This document shows positions 1-10,712 of a stretch of 64,000 nt of DNA, piece after piece. Position numbers and translations under genes: made by a program. Position 1 is the first letter of the stretch, and each line of letters begins with the position of its first letter. This DNA comes from Alentia gelatinosa (Eukaryota > Annelida > Polychaeta > Phyllodocida > Polynoidae). The stretch lies in assembly GCA_950022655.1 (NCBI GenBank), contig OX465584.1, positions 52,000,723-52,064,722 of the forward strand, given 5' to 3'. Under the pieces are notes generated by a model. That model was not told the DNA's origin, searched no databases, and was given only the letters and a program-made list of their open reading frames with translations.

Positions 1-1
1 C

Positions 2-937
2 ACCACAGATTCGGCCGTGGTGTCAGTGGCCGTGTCCAGTGAACTCTCGGCGGTCACGACAGAGGTCGCCTCAGTCACCGGCAGCGCGTCTGTGTCGGAC
101 GCAGTTCCGGAGACGTCCGAGTCCGTTACGGCGTCCACCGCGGGTTCGTCGGCGTCGGCCGCGAGTACCACAGTCACCACCGTGACCGGGACGACCCCGA
201 CCGCCGTGCCGCAGCCAGCCCCGGCACCGGCCAAGGCGGCGGCCACCAACGAGGCCGGCAAGAGCATCAACGACCTCTTCAAGTGTATCCTGTGTCGGGT
301 GTACTTCGAGGACCAGCAGATGTACCGCAACCACATGGTGCACCACGGTGGGGCCATCGGCACGTGCCGCATCTGCGGGCGCATGTTCCGCACGCCGCTC
401 CTCTTCATGAGCCACCTGCACTGCTCGGCACAGTGTAAGGGCGTCAGCGTGCCTGCGCCGCTCACGCACTTTCCGGTGACGTCATCGTCGACGCGCGGGC
501 GCGGGCGGGGATCGCGCGGCGGCAGCGCGCACCGCATTGCGCAGCCACAGACGACCTACCCGCACGTGACCGGAAGTCGCGGCCGGGGCATGCGCGCTGG
601 GGGAGGAGGGGGCATGTCCGCCACACCACAGGCCATGACCATGCCCATGGCGTCCATGAACCCGGGCCGCGTGGCGTCGGCCGGTCGCGGCTCGCCGCTG
701 CAGGCGATGAGACAGATGACGCCGACGACCGGTCGCCGCGGCCGCCCGCCACTCGGCAGCCGCCAGTCGGCCTCCTCCTACAGCCCTGCCCTCATGCGGC
801 AACCCCTGCAGCAGCACCAGTTCAGTGCCCAGCTACAACACATGGGGGCGCTACGGGCGCCCAGCGTCCGCCCAGTGACGTCACAGAGACGCCGCCAGGA
901 AGCCGCGCGACAAGATGACGTCATCGTCATTGATTAA
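2..937 (+). CDS. Zinc-finger protein, 3' part (paralogue of the gene at 13.5 kb)
   Basis: The frame is open from the window edge to a TAA at 935-937, so the 5' part lies outside; the first ATG inside (17) is not necessarily the start. Numbering from that Met, residues 1-75 are Ser/Thr/Ala/Val-rich and low in complexity. A C2H2 finger follows (C90, C93, H106, H110) with the spacing C-x2-C-x12-H-x3-H and the MYRNHMVHHG signature, then a C2HC-like finger (C117, C120, H133, C136 or C140). After this come an RG/RGG stretch (about 158-170), Met/Gln/Pro-rich low complexity, and the C-terminus DVIVID. The first finger matches the Hunchback/Ikaros C-terminal dimerisation type (family knowledge), so protein-protein contact is inferred rather than DNA binding. 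About 35 of 63 finger-region residues match the 13.5 kb gene by my eye alignment. The gene is much more GC-rich than its paralogue. Confidence 0.85.
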   Translation, partial: TTDSAVVSVAVSSELSAVTTEVASVTGSASVSDAVPETSESVTASTAGSSASAASTTVTTVTGTTPTAVPQPAPAPAKAAATNEAGKSINDLFKCILCRVYFEDQQMYRNHMVHHGGAIGTCRICGRMFRTPLLFMSHLHCSAQCKGVSVPAPLTHFPVTSSSTRGRGRGSRGGSAHRIAQPQTTYPHVTGSRGRGMRAGGGGGMSATPQAMTMPMASMNPGRVASAGRGSPLQAMRQMTPTTGRRGRPPLGSRQSASSYSPALMRQPLQQHQFSAQLQHMGALRAPSVRPVTSQRRRQEAARQDDVIVID

Positions 938-1102
938 AGTCGTTGATTTAAAAACCTGCTTAAAGATTGAATACCAATCATCTGGTTGATGTCTCTAGTG
1001 AGCTGTATGATTGTGATGGATACTAGCCACACACACATATATATAAAACTGCATGTCTTATCTCAAGATATTGTATATGGTAACCATAGGAATAAGTTAT
1101 AT

Positions 1103-1134
<32 letters not shown>

Positions 1135-1357
1135 CTTGTGTGTGTTTTCATATCATGGTGAATATGTATGTTGGCGAGTTTGTATTTATAGGAGTAGGAT
1201 GCTGCTGGACATGTCAATCACAGCGTGGCTTGGTGTTCTGGGTGACTCAGTGGTGTTTATTACCCACCATGCTCTGCGGCATGTGTAAAGACAACCTCTA
1301 GAGTCTCGATGCATCGCATAAAAGAAAAGTCTTCTTCAATTTGCCTCGGGATCAAGA
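938..1357. repeat. 3' flank of the first zinc-finger gene with (TA)n microsatellite
   Basis: The base composition drops sharply to AT-rich after the stop codon. A TA microsatellite occupies about 1104-1134. No clear AATAAA signal was seen close to the stop, so the mRNA end cannot be placed. Short frames here are chance products of the TA repeat. Confidence 0.6.
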
Positions 1358-1642
1358 ATTTATCTCACCATTGGTATTTTCCCCCATAGACTCAACATTG
1401 GGAACTTGTATCCAACTCCCATGGAGTATTTAGAATAAGATATTCCATGGGGGATTATGTCACAAAGGTTAGCGCAATAGTCAATGTGAAGGGTGAGATA
1501 AATTCATAAACCTATTGAAGTTTACGGTCAGAGCTCGATCCCATCTAGTTTGAATCGGTGTAATTCATGCGGTTTCACCTTGTGAATTACTACGCGAATC
1601 AAACTGGATGGGTTACGAGCTCTGACCGTAAACGTTCATAGG
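1358..1642. repeat. Modular foldback element, hairpins A + B1
   Basis: Module A (1358-1504) begins with ATTTATCTCACC and ends with GGTGAGATAAAT. It is followed by TTCATAAACC and by module B1 (1511-1642), a long imperfect palindrome with arms CGGTCAGAGCTCGATCCCAT / ATGGGTTACGAGCTCTGACC. The same A+B1 order recurs at 2548-2833, 33224-33684 and 52620-52845, and inverted at 49.8-50.07 kb. There is no coding capacity, so this is a non-autonomous foldback or MITE-like element. Confidence 0.85.
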
Positions 1643-2547
1643 TTTCCTCTGTAATATCCCACGTTGAATTTACACATGCTTCACCGGGAAATTGGAAGGG
1701 CAACTGTGCGAAGCGCAACAAATCTTTCATGATTTTCCAGTGATCAAATTAGTTCTGTAGACCCACTTATCGAGACGGTGATATAGGGCGTGTCTTAAAA
1801 CGTTATTGGTATGTAAAGATGATATTCGTACCTGATTTCCGTGTGTTCTTCATGCGTATCTTGTTCATACACCAAAGGTATTATGGTGGAGAAGGAGCGG
1901 TGTGATCTTTATGAGACCTCCCCTTTATTCTCCTGCACCCTGGTCCAGGATCAGTGTGACCGTTTATCACTGTTCTGTGGAATATTTGCTGAAAAGATCC
2001 AAATTTCGTAATACTTATGACATTGATGAATGAGACTGTGGACGAAAAGTCCATGTGATACAGAAGAGTGTGAAAACGCCGAGTTTTAGATGGAAATGTG
2101 TGGTGGTGTCAACTGGTTTTCAAGAAGTTAAAATAATTATTTACCTTGAACCCAATAAGGGCTTACATTGTGATTTTGATCTTAAAATTCTACCTTTTTA
2201 CAAATACCAAAGCTGGACTTTATTCCAAGAGTGATTAAGATTAACCCAAGCACTCCTTCATTCTACAATCACCATATGTTCTAGAGACATGTTTCAGTTT
2301 CATGATAGTGAAACTGTGCTCCTGTTATCGCTGATATTGAACGTTTGCTGTCCACTCTGCAGTGCTGAGGTGGGAGTGAGCATTCACGAGAGAGACAGAG
2401 AGTAGGACTATGGGTTGATAAATTGTGGGGGGTCTTTGACAACGAGTTTTACAATACTTTCATTGTGGCGGTGCTTGTGTACAAAGGGTGGCTTGAAGGC
2501 ATAGAATGGAAGCTAAGAACCAATAAGTCCTGTGTGATTTACTAGGC
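1643..2547. other. Non-coding stretch, nothing recognised
   Basis: No long open frame, RNA gene or repeat partner elsewhere in the window was recognised. Confidence 0.5.
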
Positions 2548-2833
2548 TTTATCTCACCCCTGGTATTTTTTTCCACTTAAACCTAACATTGGGAATTCGT
2601 ATTCAATACCCATGGAGTATTCAGAAACAATACTCAATGGGGGATTAAGACGCAAATGTTAGCCGATTAGTCAATGTGAGGGGTGAGATAAATTCAGAAA
2701 TCTATCCAAGTTTACAGTCAGAGTTCCATTCCATCTTTCTTGAATTGCTATGTAATTCATGCAGATTCGCTTTGTGAATTACTAGGTGATTCAAACTCGA
2801 TGGGATATGAGCTCTGACCGTAAACTTACATAG
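2548..2833. repeat. Modular foldback element, hairpins A + B1 (second copy)
   Basis: It begins TTTATCTCACCCC and module A closes with GGGGTGAGATAAA near 2692. The B1 palindrome follows to about 2833, with GTTTACAGTCAGAG against CTCTGACCGTAAAC. It is co-linear with 1358-1642 with scattered substitutions, so the two copies are old relatives. Confidence 0.85.
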
Positions 2834-2898
2834 GTTTCCATTATAGTATTTATAAGAGAGAATATGCCGGTATCTTCTTACTGTATCAAAACTACTGT

Positions 2899-3197
2899 TT
2901 ATTATTATATACCTATGGGCGTATCACCTACATATACTGCCCGCTGCTACCCATGGCATATTTATGGCCGTACGTCACACTGAGACGAACATGGTATGGC
3001 GTCACGTAAGATTTCATCATTTTTTAGGTATATAATAATACGAAAACAGGCTGACTGTCTTCGTACGTCAAAATACTTGGGAAGTTTATCGATCAGATAT
3101 ATATCCCTCTGCCTTCGGCATCGGGAAATATCTGATAGATAATTTCACCGCTTATTTTTGACGTACAGAGACAGTAAGCCAGTTTCCGTATATTATT
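2899..3197. repeat. Interspersed repeat with CCTTCGG hairpin apex
   Basis: It is about 300 bp long, with a related copy at 62182-62495. Shared blocks include TACTGCCCGCT, a CGTACnTCACACTG block, ATAATACGAAAAC, a GACGTACAGAGACAGT-like block, and a hairpin whose tip is CTGCCTTCGGCATCGGG. TGCC-TTCG-GGCA-type apices are very stable in RNA and DNA (general knowledge). Partial relatives start near 9090 and 53600. Confidence 0.75.
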
Positions 3198-4274
3198 GAA
3201 CTTTGTAACTCCTACAAGGAATGTGTTCGTGTTAGCATTTGGGACATTCCTTTGCCACAGTGCATTGGAGATCTCTTTTAGCCTCTGTGCTTTTACTCGA
3301 GACTTAGTGTTCTATGCTTAATCCGACAATCTTTGTACATGTACCATTCTCACCTTTTCATAGACAAAAGGTCCTGTTGCGTCGGCGATGTGCAGTCTTA
3401 AAAAAGATATACTAAGCCATGTCTGAATATATTCTGGTAAGAATGTTGTGATATTTGTTTGCAGCAACACTTTGTCTTCGACTGGTCGCTTATTGTTCAA
3501 GACTTAGATACTCGAAAGAAAATGAGAAGCCGTATTATATTTGGTACTAGTGTCTGTTGTAAATAAATTTAGAAATCGATTGCTAGTTGACAATTGTGTT
3601 AGTTAAATGATGATACAGTATACAAGCGAATATTGGTATTCAAAACAGACTGGATATGTAATCTAGATTAAAGTAGTTTATTATGAATATGTTACCATGT
3701 ATCTAGACAAAGTTCACGGGCAACTACCATTTTATATTTAGAATATTTCCTAAAAATCGTTACAGACTCTTAGATCTAAGGAAATTTATGACAACTTTTG
3801 TCACGCACAAGTATTGTACATAAGTTTTTATTTAACATGGTATATTTTTTTCGATTTGGGATAGAACCAATCTTTTCATTACATCTGTAGTTTATTTTGT
3901 TGATTGTTACTTTGAACAACTCGCAACGTTATCATTTGAGGATGGCATACTTATGTCTTTTACTATAGGTAAACTGCCCGATTTGGATCCATCTCGTTTG
4001 TACCTGCTATGATCACATGATTGTTACCACCACGAGATTGTTCATGATAGGTTAATAAAGATTATTCGAATGCCGACATTTTCTGCATTTATATTTTTGG
4101 TCAGTTTCACTAGAGAGTACATATGGTGTCAAGTTGTTTCATGAGATTTTTTATATTGTTGATTCTCTTCCACCAATGTGTTTGACAAGTCAATGGGTAG
4201 GCATCATTCAATTTGCCCTCCTAATGCTTGGTATTTAATTTACACAACATTTAGTTAAGTATTAGGTTTAGTAA
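3198..4274. other. AT-rich non-coding stretch
   Basis: The stretch is AT-rich with no convincing open frame, RNA gene or duplicated block. The one short minus-strand frame (3318-3500) shows no recognisable domain. Confidence 0.5.
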
Positions 4275-4427
4275 GGGCCATCCATAAAGTATGTACGTAC
4301 TCAGAGGGGTGGGGATGGGGACAACATTTTTGGAAATTTTGCGTATGCTCCTCTTTTGTTCTATTGCGTACAAGATTGGGAGGGTGGGGGTTCAGGAAAT
4401 TCTGTTTACATACTTTATGGATGGCCC
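4275..4427. mobile_element. MITE with GGGCCATCCATAAAGTATGT ends
   Basis: The element is 153 bp and starts GGGCCATCCATAAAGTATGT; its end is the inverse, ACATACTTTATGGATGGCCC, with few mismatches. It has a G-rich middle and no coding capacity. A second copy at about 36370-36509 keeps the same right end and a G-tract middle. The flanks (GTAA / ATAA) would fit a TA-type duplication, but this is not certain. Confidence 0.8.
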
Positions 4428-4797
4428 ATAACAGGTTGCTGTATTGGCATATTCATACCTCAATACATACAAAAAATATATAGGTGAAATATAGTGAATT
4501 TGCTCACCTGTACTGCAAACATGATTCTCATATGCTGAAGGAAGTTGAAGAAATTCTTACTAAAATTTCACCCATTATCGAGCCATAAATGAAATTTGTT
4601 CCATATATAGATGAAAAGTCTATTGGTGATTGAAGGGAAATAGTAAAAAGGTTGCACCCCAAAAAAGTAAGTTTACATAACGGAATGCCGCTTAGTAATT
4701 CAGATGAAGATATTTAACCAGCTTAGTTATCAATGTGTGTAATTGCAATTATGTGCGCCTAATAGTCTGCTTTGACTCAGTGATAATCGCTCATAAA

Positions 4798-5282
4798 AGG
4801 CACATCCTACAATGTACAGGGGCGCCGCCTAGTGATTTTTAGATACTGACAATTGTCATTTCATACCAGTTCCTCTGACAATCTAATACCAAATGAGTGA
4901 TGTATAACATATTCGTGTTTGACCTAACCCAATGGGCGAATTAGTGTGGGAACTTTTCTGGCATAAATCGGTACCCCGATTTGTGTCAATCGGTCCCCGT
5001 TTTTTTATATCCAAACTAAAAATTTCGGAAATCGGGGCCCCGATTTTATCCAAAAAAAATTTAATTCTCTCAAAAAATAAGGGTGATGACCTATGATTCT
5101 TAAAATCTAAATATGTAGTACTATAGATTAAGTATATTCTGCGAAATAGAAGCTTACATGGGTTTTACTACCTGAAAATCAACTTTTTAGAATTTCTATA
5201 TATTGTTTTGTAATATAATCATAATATTGATCATGAATTTGACAGGGTTTTGATTTTTCAAGATAAATTGTCCGATATGCCT
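4798..5282 (-). mobile_element. MITE with AGGCATATC ends (copy 1)
   Basis: It is about 485 bp. One end reads AGGCACATCCTACAAT and the other AATTGTCCGATATGCCT. A copy in the opposite orientation lies at 21303-21763, sharing both ends and internal blocks such as GTTTGACCTAACCCAAT. A third fragment lies at about 62800-62862. It has no coding capacity. Confidence 0.7.
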
Positions 5283-5361
5283 TAAACATCTTAAGCCTTG
5301 TATCTAAGCTTTGCTGCTATGGTTCCTTAATGTTACGACATGTCCCTAATAATATTTGTTA

Positions 5362-5525
5362 TAGTAAAACCCCGCTTAAGGAGACACCCCGTATAAGGGC
5401 CCACCCCGATTAAGGGGTCAATTTGCTTGAAACGAAAATCTATCCCTCTTTTAAGAATATTTTAACACCGATTAAGGGGACACATTCCATTCCAAGCAAA
5501 TTGTCCCTTTAAGCAGGGATTTAAG
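5362..5525. mobile_element. Hairpin MITE, AGTAAAACCCCGCTTAAG family
   Basis: It opens with AGTAAAACCCCGCTTAAG and closes with the degraded inverse. Internal halves CGATTAAGGGG and CAATTTGCTTG / CAAGCAAATTG pair. Relatives are at 5872-6259, 32975-33160 and 33299-33466. The nested copy at 33.3 kb fixes the ends and a TA target. Confidence 0.75.
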
Positions 5526-5871
5526 TCTATCAAAGGACAGGCTATGTATAATCCCTTTATACAGGTGATACTATGGCATATAGACACTCTTTTAATCACA
5601 CAGACATCTCACAGACACCTACCTAAGCCTATCCAGGCCGTTGCCTGGTGTCTGATTGTCTAAACACCAGAGTATGGTACCTGCCTCACATACACACCAT
5701 AAACAAGCGATCAAGATAATCTGGAGTGTTGTCCCCACACTGTCCTGTCAGATATGATAAGGTGTCCCTCCAAAGTGTTCCCTTAACTGGGCATTCTTGC
5801 CCTTGCCTTGACTGCTTGCCCGCTCACCTCAGTATGCTTTCCACCAGTATGCCTTCCCTTCCTTACCAGTC
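5526..5871. other. Short non-coding interval
   Basis: I saw no gene or repeat partner between the two AGTAAAACCCC elements. Confidence 0.45.
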
Positions 5872-6259
5872 TACAGTAAAACCCCGCGTTGAAATAAACA
5901 TGTAATAGAAGGAAACAATTCCGTTCCGAGCAAAGGTATCCGCTTACAGAGATGTCAGTTTTCCACATTTCCGTGGAAATCCACTTTTCCATATTCAGTT
6001 TGTGTAATTGCTTTTCCTTACATCAAACAAAGATAATATTGATTTAGCCTCATTTATGCCAATAAAACAGTGATATGAAGCTCCCGACAGAACTTTAGCC
6101 CCATGCCATGTCTGATAGGGACATATTATCCAAGTTTTCCCGGTCTCTCTCTGGCAGAAAAATCCACACAAAAAATATTTCCACTTTTTTCCCTGACTCC
6201 AACTGACATCCCTGCGCTTATGCAGGGTGTAGGCCTACGTTGGGAGGGGTTCTACTGTA
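5872..6259. mobile_element. Composite AGTAAAACCCC element
   Basis: It begins TACAGTAAAACCCCGC and ends GGGGTTCTACTGTA, so the terminal inverted repeats and the TA flanks are readable. The interior is longer than in the other copies and not obviously palindromic, which suggests either an insertion inside or two solo ends. Confidence 0.55.
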
Positions 6260-6760
6260 CTTGGATTGAAGGACGTTAGGGGCCCACGACCTGAAAGTCC
6301 GGACGATATGGCCCACATATGAGGACATTAGGGCCCATCTCTCATAACATCTTGGCTCTGACAGGGCTTTGTTTTCACCAGCAAGATGGTCCGTTGTCAG
6401 GGATTTTTGGAAGAATGGCTGTATCGCTGAACTCGATGGCTGTACCAGAATATTCCCTTAATAATAGTCCCCCCCCCCCCCCCCCCCCACTCAAAAAAAA
6501 AATTGAACCGGAAGTCACCAGCCAGATCGGCGAATCAGAGACCAGAGATCTGTTGGGAGAGTTAAGACAGGGTAGGCCGAGGTAGAGGGTCGAATTACCA
6601 CATTGCTCAATCATTGACCAATGTGGCGATGATGCTTTCACTCCGGATGTGCCGTGGGCAGCACATCTCAAAACTTAGCATTAGTCCTTCGTAGAGAAGG
6701 TGGCAATAGTGAACAGTCTAACATTGGGGTTGACCTGAGGAGCCTTACCCTGAGAAGGCA
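6260..6760. repeat. Non-coding interval with poly(C) tract
   Basis: A C-run of about 20 bases occupies 6469-6488. Short open frames through it (Pro/Gly runs) are artefacts. Nothing else is recognised. Confidence 0.6.
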
Positions 6761-7030
6761 GCCTTTTCTGGAGCTTTATCTATTCGTCAGGGAGCCAAAG
6801 TAGGTAAACTGCTCGATTTCGATCGCAGATACCCGTTCTCAAATCACCATTCCCCAAGAGAGGTGCTCAGTACCTTGACTCTATAGGTTCGAGATTATCT
6901 GTGTCCTTCTCCAATCTCGAACCCCCACAGCCTTAACCCTCTATCTTTCTGGCCTCCGGAAATGTTGTTTTGAGCACGGTTATCTGCCGTTTTAGCGGGA
7001 TCACTTTGGCTCCCAAAATCAGTGGAAGCG
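6761..7030. repeat. Interspersed repeat family C
   Basis: Shared phrases include CACTTTGGCTCCC, GGAAATGTTGTTTTGAGCAC and CTCAGTACCTTGACTCTATA. Related sequence occurs at about 16440-16830 and 47960-48065, partly inverted. The element type is unknown. Confidence 0.6.
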
Positions 7031-7558
7031 AGTCAACTTCAGGCAGACGACATCGTAAGTGGCGCCCTCTACCGTCAGCGTCTTTGCAATGCCACGAACG
7101 CCGCCTGACGTGTTCTGACGGTACTAAACATCCAATCTGCTAAGATATTAAACTAAATGCTCCGCCTACAACTAGATCGAATTCAATAATTCCAGTGTGA
7201 GTAGATAATGAGCAACAAGCCCCCACCTCCATTTTACATCACAGGTTGACGGTATTTGCTATACAGATCGCCTTGAAGATAATGTTTTGATGATCATCGA
7301 AGTCCGTCTTCCGGATGGTGATTGTAAACACTCGCACTAACGAGCCGCAGGTTTTTATGATTAAGTGTTTTCTGTCGACAACTAGCTTGGTTTGGGAAGC
7401 ACTTCTTTGGCTGCGATTCATATGATTTCTTTGAAGTTGTCCATTTCTATTTTATTATTCTAGTGTGAATCTTGTCCATAAATGTTCATTAATGTATAAT
7501 TTTATACTTTGCGTCATTCAGATATATATGTCTATATATCTATGATATAGGCAATGCC
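7031..7558. other. Non-coding stretch
   Basis: No supported gene or repeat was seen. The minus-strand frame of 60 codons at 7239-7421 has no recognisable feature. Confidence 0.45.
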
Positions 7559-7818
7559 TATAGGGCAAACAGCTATTGTGCTATGGAAGCGGCCATCTTG
7601 CCCCCCGACGCTATCCAAAACACCAGTGGTAGGACCAATTATCAGTTGATGTTATCAAAGATATTTATGGGGCTTGCCATGGAGGAATTTTAGCCTTGTC
7701 TCAATATCATCTATAGATTATGATAACTGATAACATTGGTTGCCCCCGACTATAATGGCTTTTTCTAACAATTTCCTGGCGGATGGTGGCAGAACTAGCA
7801 ATCACTCTGTGCCCTATA
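7559..7818 (+). mobile_element. MITE with TATAGGGCA ends (copy 1)
   Basis: Its outer ends are TATAGGGCA and TGCCCTATA. Internal blocks such as ACAATTTCCTGGCGGATG and GAACTAGCAATCACTCTG are shared with an inverted copy at 31414-31692 and a partial copy at about 37120-37460. It is non-coding. Confidence 0.75.
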
Positions 7819-7826
7819 GACTGTAC

Positions 7827-8040
7827 ATTTATTATCCATTGCATAGGTGCTCCCTTTACAAAGGCCCCATTGAAAATGTAGAGTCCATTTAGCCACGCCC
7901 CATTTTATAAAACCTGTCAGATACCATAACTTTTTAACCACTCAATGTTGAAATAATACACTCGTTAGCGTTAGTGTATTACAACGTGTCAATCAATCGT
8001 GGTTTACAGTCGCCTGTCTATAAAACCATCGATTATTGCC
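7827..8040. repeat. TTTATTATCCA foldback fragment
   Basis: It starts with ATTTATTATCCATTG and carries CGTGGTTTACAG and GTGTATTACAACGTG blocks. These match the palindromic copy at 46260-46430 and the fragment at 44060-44160. It belongs to the group with TTATTATCC outer ends. Confidence 0.6.
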
Positions 8041-8660
8041 TATTCTAATTAATTGAACATGGAATGGATGTCGATAAGTTTAAGTTTGCTTCTAGATTTC
8101 GATATAGGAAGCTTCAATAAGAACTAAGAATTCCCCCTCTTTCAATAGTTAATAGTAGATCTAGATCTTTTACACAGATTTAGTTTTGTTGACCTTTGAT
8201 TAGAAAAAAAACCCAACTCGTTTTAGAACTCATTGCGTGAGTTCATAGTGAATGTCTTTACCTCTATGATCTGAACTCGATAATAGTAGGCCTACTTGTA
8301 ATCATACTTTCAAATTGTCACCTATCTAGATCTGCCTACTATTAGTTTTAGATACTGACCTCAATCATGATATCTTAATCTGTACTGATGCATGAAACTT
8401 GATCTTTTGTATTGGTTGCTTGTGTCTTTTATTGATAAGTTTGTTTTGTTTCGGAACTTTGTCACAGATCATCGTCAATTCCAGTCAAGATTTAGGTGAG
8501 TGCATCTCTTACGTCAAGTGGGAAATCTGACTTGGCATCAGGTTATCCATAAATTTGCCCCCCCCCCCCCCCCGCCTACTCACCTTGTTAAGCTTGTACG
8601 AAATAGAACAAAGCAAGACTTTTACCCCACCCCCCTCAGTGCGTACATTATTCGGTTCAT
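8041..8660. other. AT-rich non-coding stretch with poly(C) at 8559-8574
   Basis: No gene is recognised. The poly(C) run and adjoining C-rich words produce a short spurious frame. Confidence 0.5.
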
Positions 8661-8982
8661 TGACGCCTTGAGCCCGGGACGATTCGAGCCCTGCACGCCT
8701 TGAGCCTTTCTGTGGACGCCTTGAGCCTACCCTGTGGACGCCTTGAGCCTACCCCGTTTTGGTGGCCTTGAGCCTCTAGATGTAAAAACTTTGAAAAATG
8801 CATTTATACTGGTTTATAGTCATATGTACTCAACCCTAACCCTTACCCAACCCTTTTCTAACCCTAACCCGCTAATCAGAACTAAAATGAGGTAAGCTCG
8901 AGGCGTCCATGGGGTAGGCTCAAGGCGCCCACGTTTTCGCACTGACATGAGGCTCAAACGGTTATAGGCTCAAGGCGTCCAA
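8661..8982 (+). mobile_element. Element bounded by repeated GGACGCCTTGAGCC motifs (copy 1)
   Basis: The left side has four or five tandem GACGCCTTGAGCCTACCC-like units. The right side has their inverse, GGCTCAAGGCGTCC. Between them lies CTCAACCCTAACCCTTACCC, a telomere-like stretch. A reverse-complement copy at 27413-27732 has the same order. The iterated motif at both ends makes compound inverted termini; there is no coding capacity. Confidence 0.85.
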
Positions 8983-10423
8983 TACCGCATAATGCATGGA
9001 TAGCCCCTATTGAACTTATGAACCAGAAAATACTTGCCCCAACGCAGTATAACTCTTATCAGATTAAATACCTGGTCTCTTTTCCCTTTATTACTATATA
9101 CCTGTGCCCGAATGTCTATAAAATACTGCCCACTGCTAGGCATGTAGTAATAATAATGATAGTGCCTGCTGTGACTGCAACTTTGTAAGTCATCAAAATA
9201 GCATTTTCAAAATTATTTTAAGCTATGTGATGATAATAAGGAAACATCCTGGCTGTGGACAAAATGTTTATCGTTCTCGGCCAGTCGTCGATTTTATACA
9301 GCCTTATTCTATATTTTCAAATCGTGATTGCTAAACTGATGTAGGGCCCATTGCAACTATCCCAGATACCTGTTACCTTGACATGCCAAGGCCGTCAATC
9401 AGCCAATTCAGGACTTGCACACTAGTGCCATCTTGTAATGGCTACCAGTAGGTCACAAGAAAACGAGGCATGCGACCTGACTCCTGAGCGTTTGTTATGG
9501 AGAAAAACTTTTTTTTTCTATTGTTCATGCATTGTGAATAACAGGCTGATTAAAAATAATAAAGCATTGTCAGAAAGCTAAGACTCTGGTTTATTTGTTG
9601 GCATGCATATCATATATCTATACCTTGGCTAAGATTTCCCGTGATAGCTTGAACATCAAAATTTTTTAGGTAAAAAATGCTAAAACATGTTACCTTCCTG
9701 TCTTCACAGGGATTTAATGAAAAATCTATCGCAATGACCTATATAAATTACCACCCTATCTTCTTAGGTACTTCAAGACTAATAAAATGATACCTATAAT
9801 GCCAGGCTATGATAGATATTTCCTGAGGTAATGGAACATAATGATAGATGACAAATCGTCCAGAAGAACACTAAAAAAGGGATTTTCTGTGGAATCATGA
9901 AATTATTAAGGTACGGGAAAAATATAAGAATATTCTCTGAATATTTCTTAAATTAAAAGGGGTTTAGTTGGTGATATATTATATAATTGTTATGTACATG
10001 CCATGCCATAGTGGCTTCAACTTTTAGGGGACCATTCAAAGTACCACCCAGAGTCAAAGTACCACCTAAATTGAAGTCAAAGTACCACCCTATGGGTGGT
10101 GTGGGATGTGCACAGTTCTCAGTTATTCTTGAGTATGGGAAAATTCTCAAGTTCAGTTTGGATGATAATTAATCGATAGAGCTATGCAGTGATTATGTAT
10201 TTGTTTGTTTGGGTAGTTTAATGTCCAATTTGTTCAATTAGACTTATGTTTATGTATGACAGGAGATGAGTGTGAAAATAACATTAACAATAATCTGAAA
10301 TCTCACTTTTCATAAAATAGATGTTATGGTTGAAGCCACTAACCAAGAATACCCAAGAGTTGTCTTGTGTTCCCAATATTTATAAGTTGAACAGTCGGTG
10401 TTACATTTGGTTCCTTGTTTGAA
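8983..10423. other. AT-rich non-coding stretch
   Basis: A partial relative of the 2899-3197 repeat starts near 9086. A short cluster of CAAAGTACCACC units lies at about 10035-10095, ending in a small hairpin (ACCACCCTATGGGTGGT). No gene is recognised. Confidence 0.5.
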
Positions 10424-10478
10424 TTATCCTATGTGTCCTACTAGTTTCGGCTGTCAGCCTTCATCAGGGACTTGATAA
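10424..10478 (-). ncRNA. Hammerhead-ribozyme-like motif (Penelope/retrozyme type)
   Basis: On the minus strand the order is: helix I strand GTCC, core CTGATGA, an extra A, helix II GGC-TGACA-GCC, core GAAA, a tiny helix III CTAG closed by A-U, then TA as the cleavage-site dinucleotide, and the helix I partner GGAC. Beyond an internal loop, TTATC pairs with GATAA to extend helix I. These are the conserved hammerhead core elements in the right order with compensating helices. The very short helix III is typical of Penelope-like and retrozyme hammerheads (family knowledge). Odd point: the extra A replaces the usual G-C closing pair of helix II. Activity is untested. Confidence 0.55.
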
Positions 10479-10681
10479 CAGGGACTTCATAAAATAAAAC
10501 ATTTTCCAACTAAAAGATATTTGCAGTAAACAATTCTATATGCTCTACCTAAATCCGAAATTAAATAAATGCTATCATGATTATCTCGGCTGTCTGTTGT
10601 GTACTACTATCCTCATATGCCTATGACTCTATTAAGCATGCCGTGTTACCGAGTCTGTTACCGTAGCGCTGGTGTGCCGCT

Positions 10682-10683
<2 letters not shown>

Positions 10684-10712
<29 letters not shown>

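Noticed and set aside
71..817. Long minus-strand open frames (Arg/Gly/His-rich) over the first zinc-finger gene
   Set aside because: They are shadows of a GC-rich plus-strand coding region; the plus frame has zinc-finger motifs and a conserved C-terminus.
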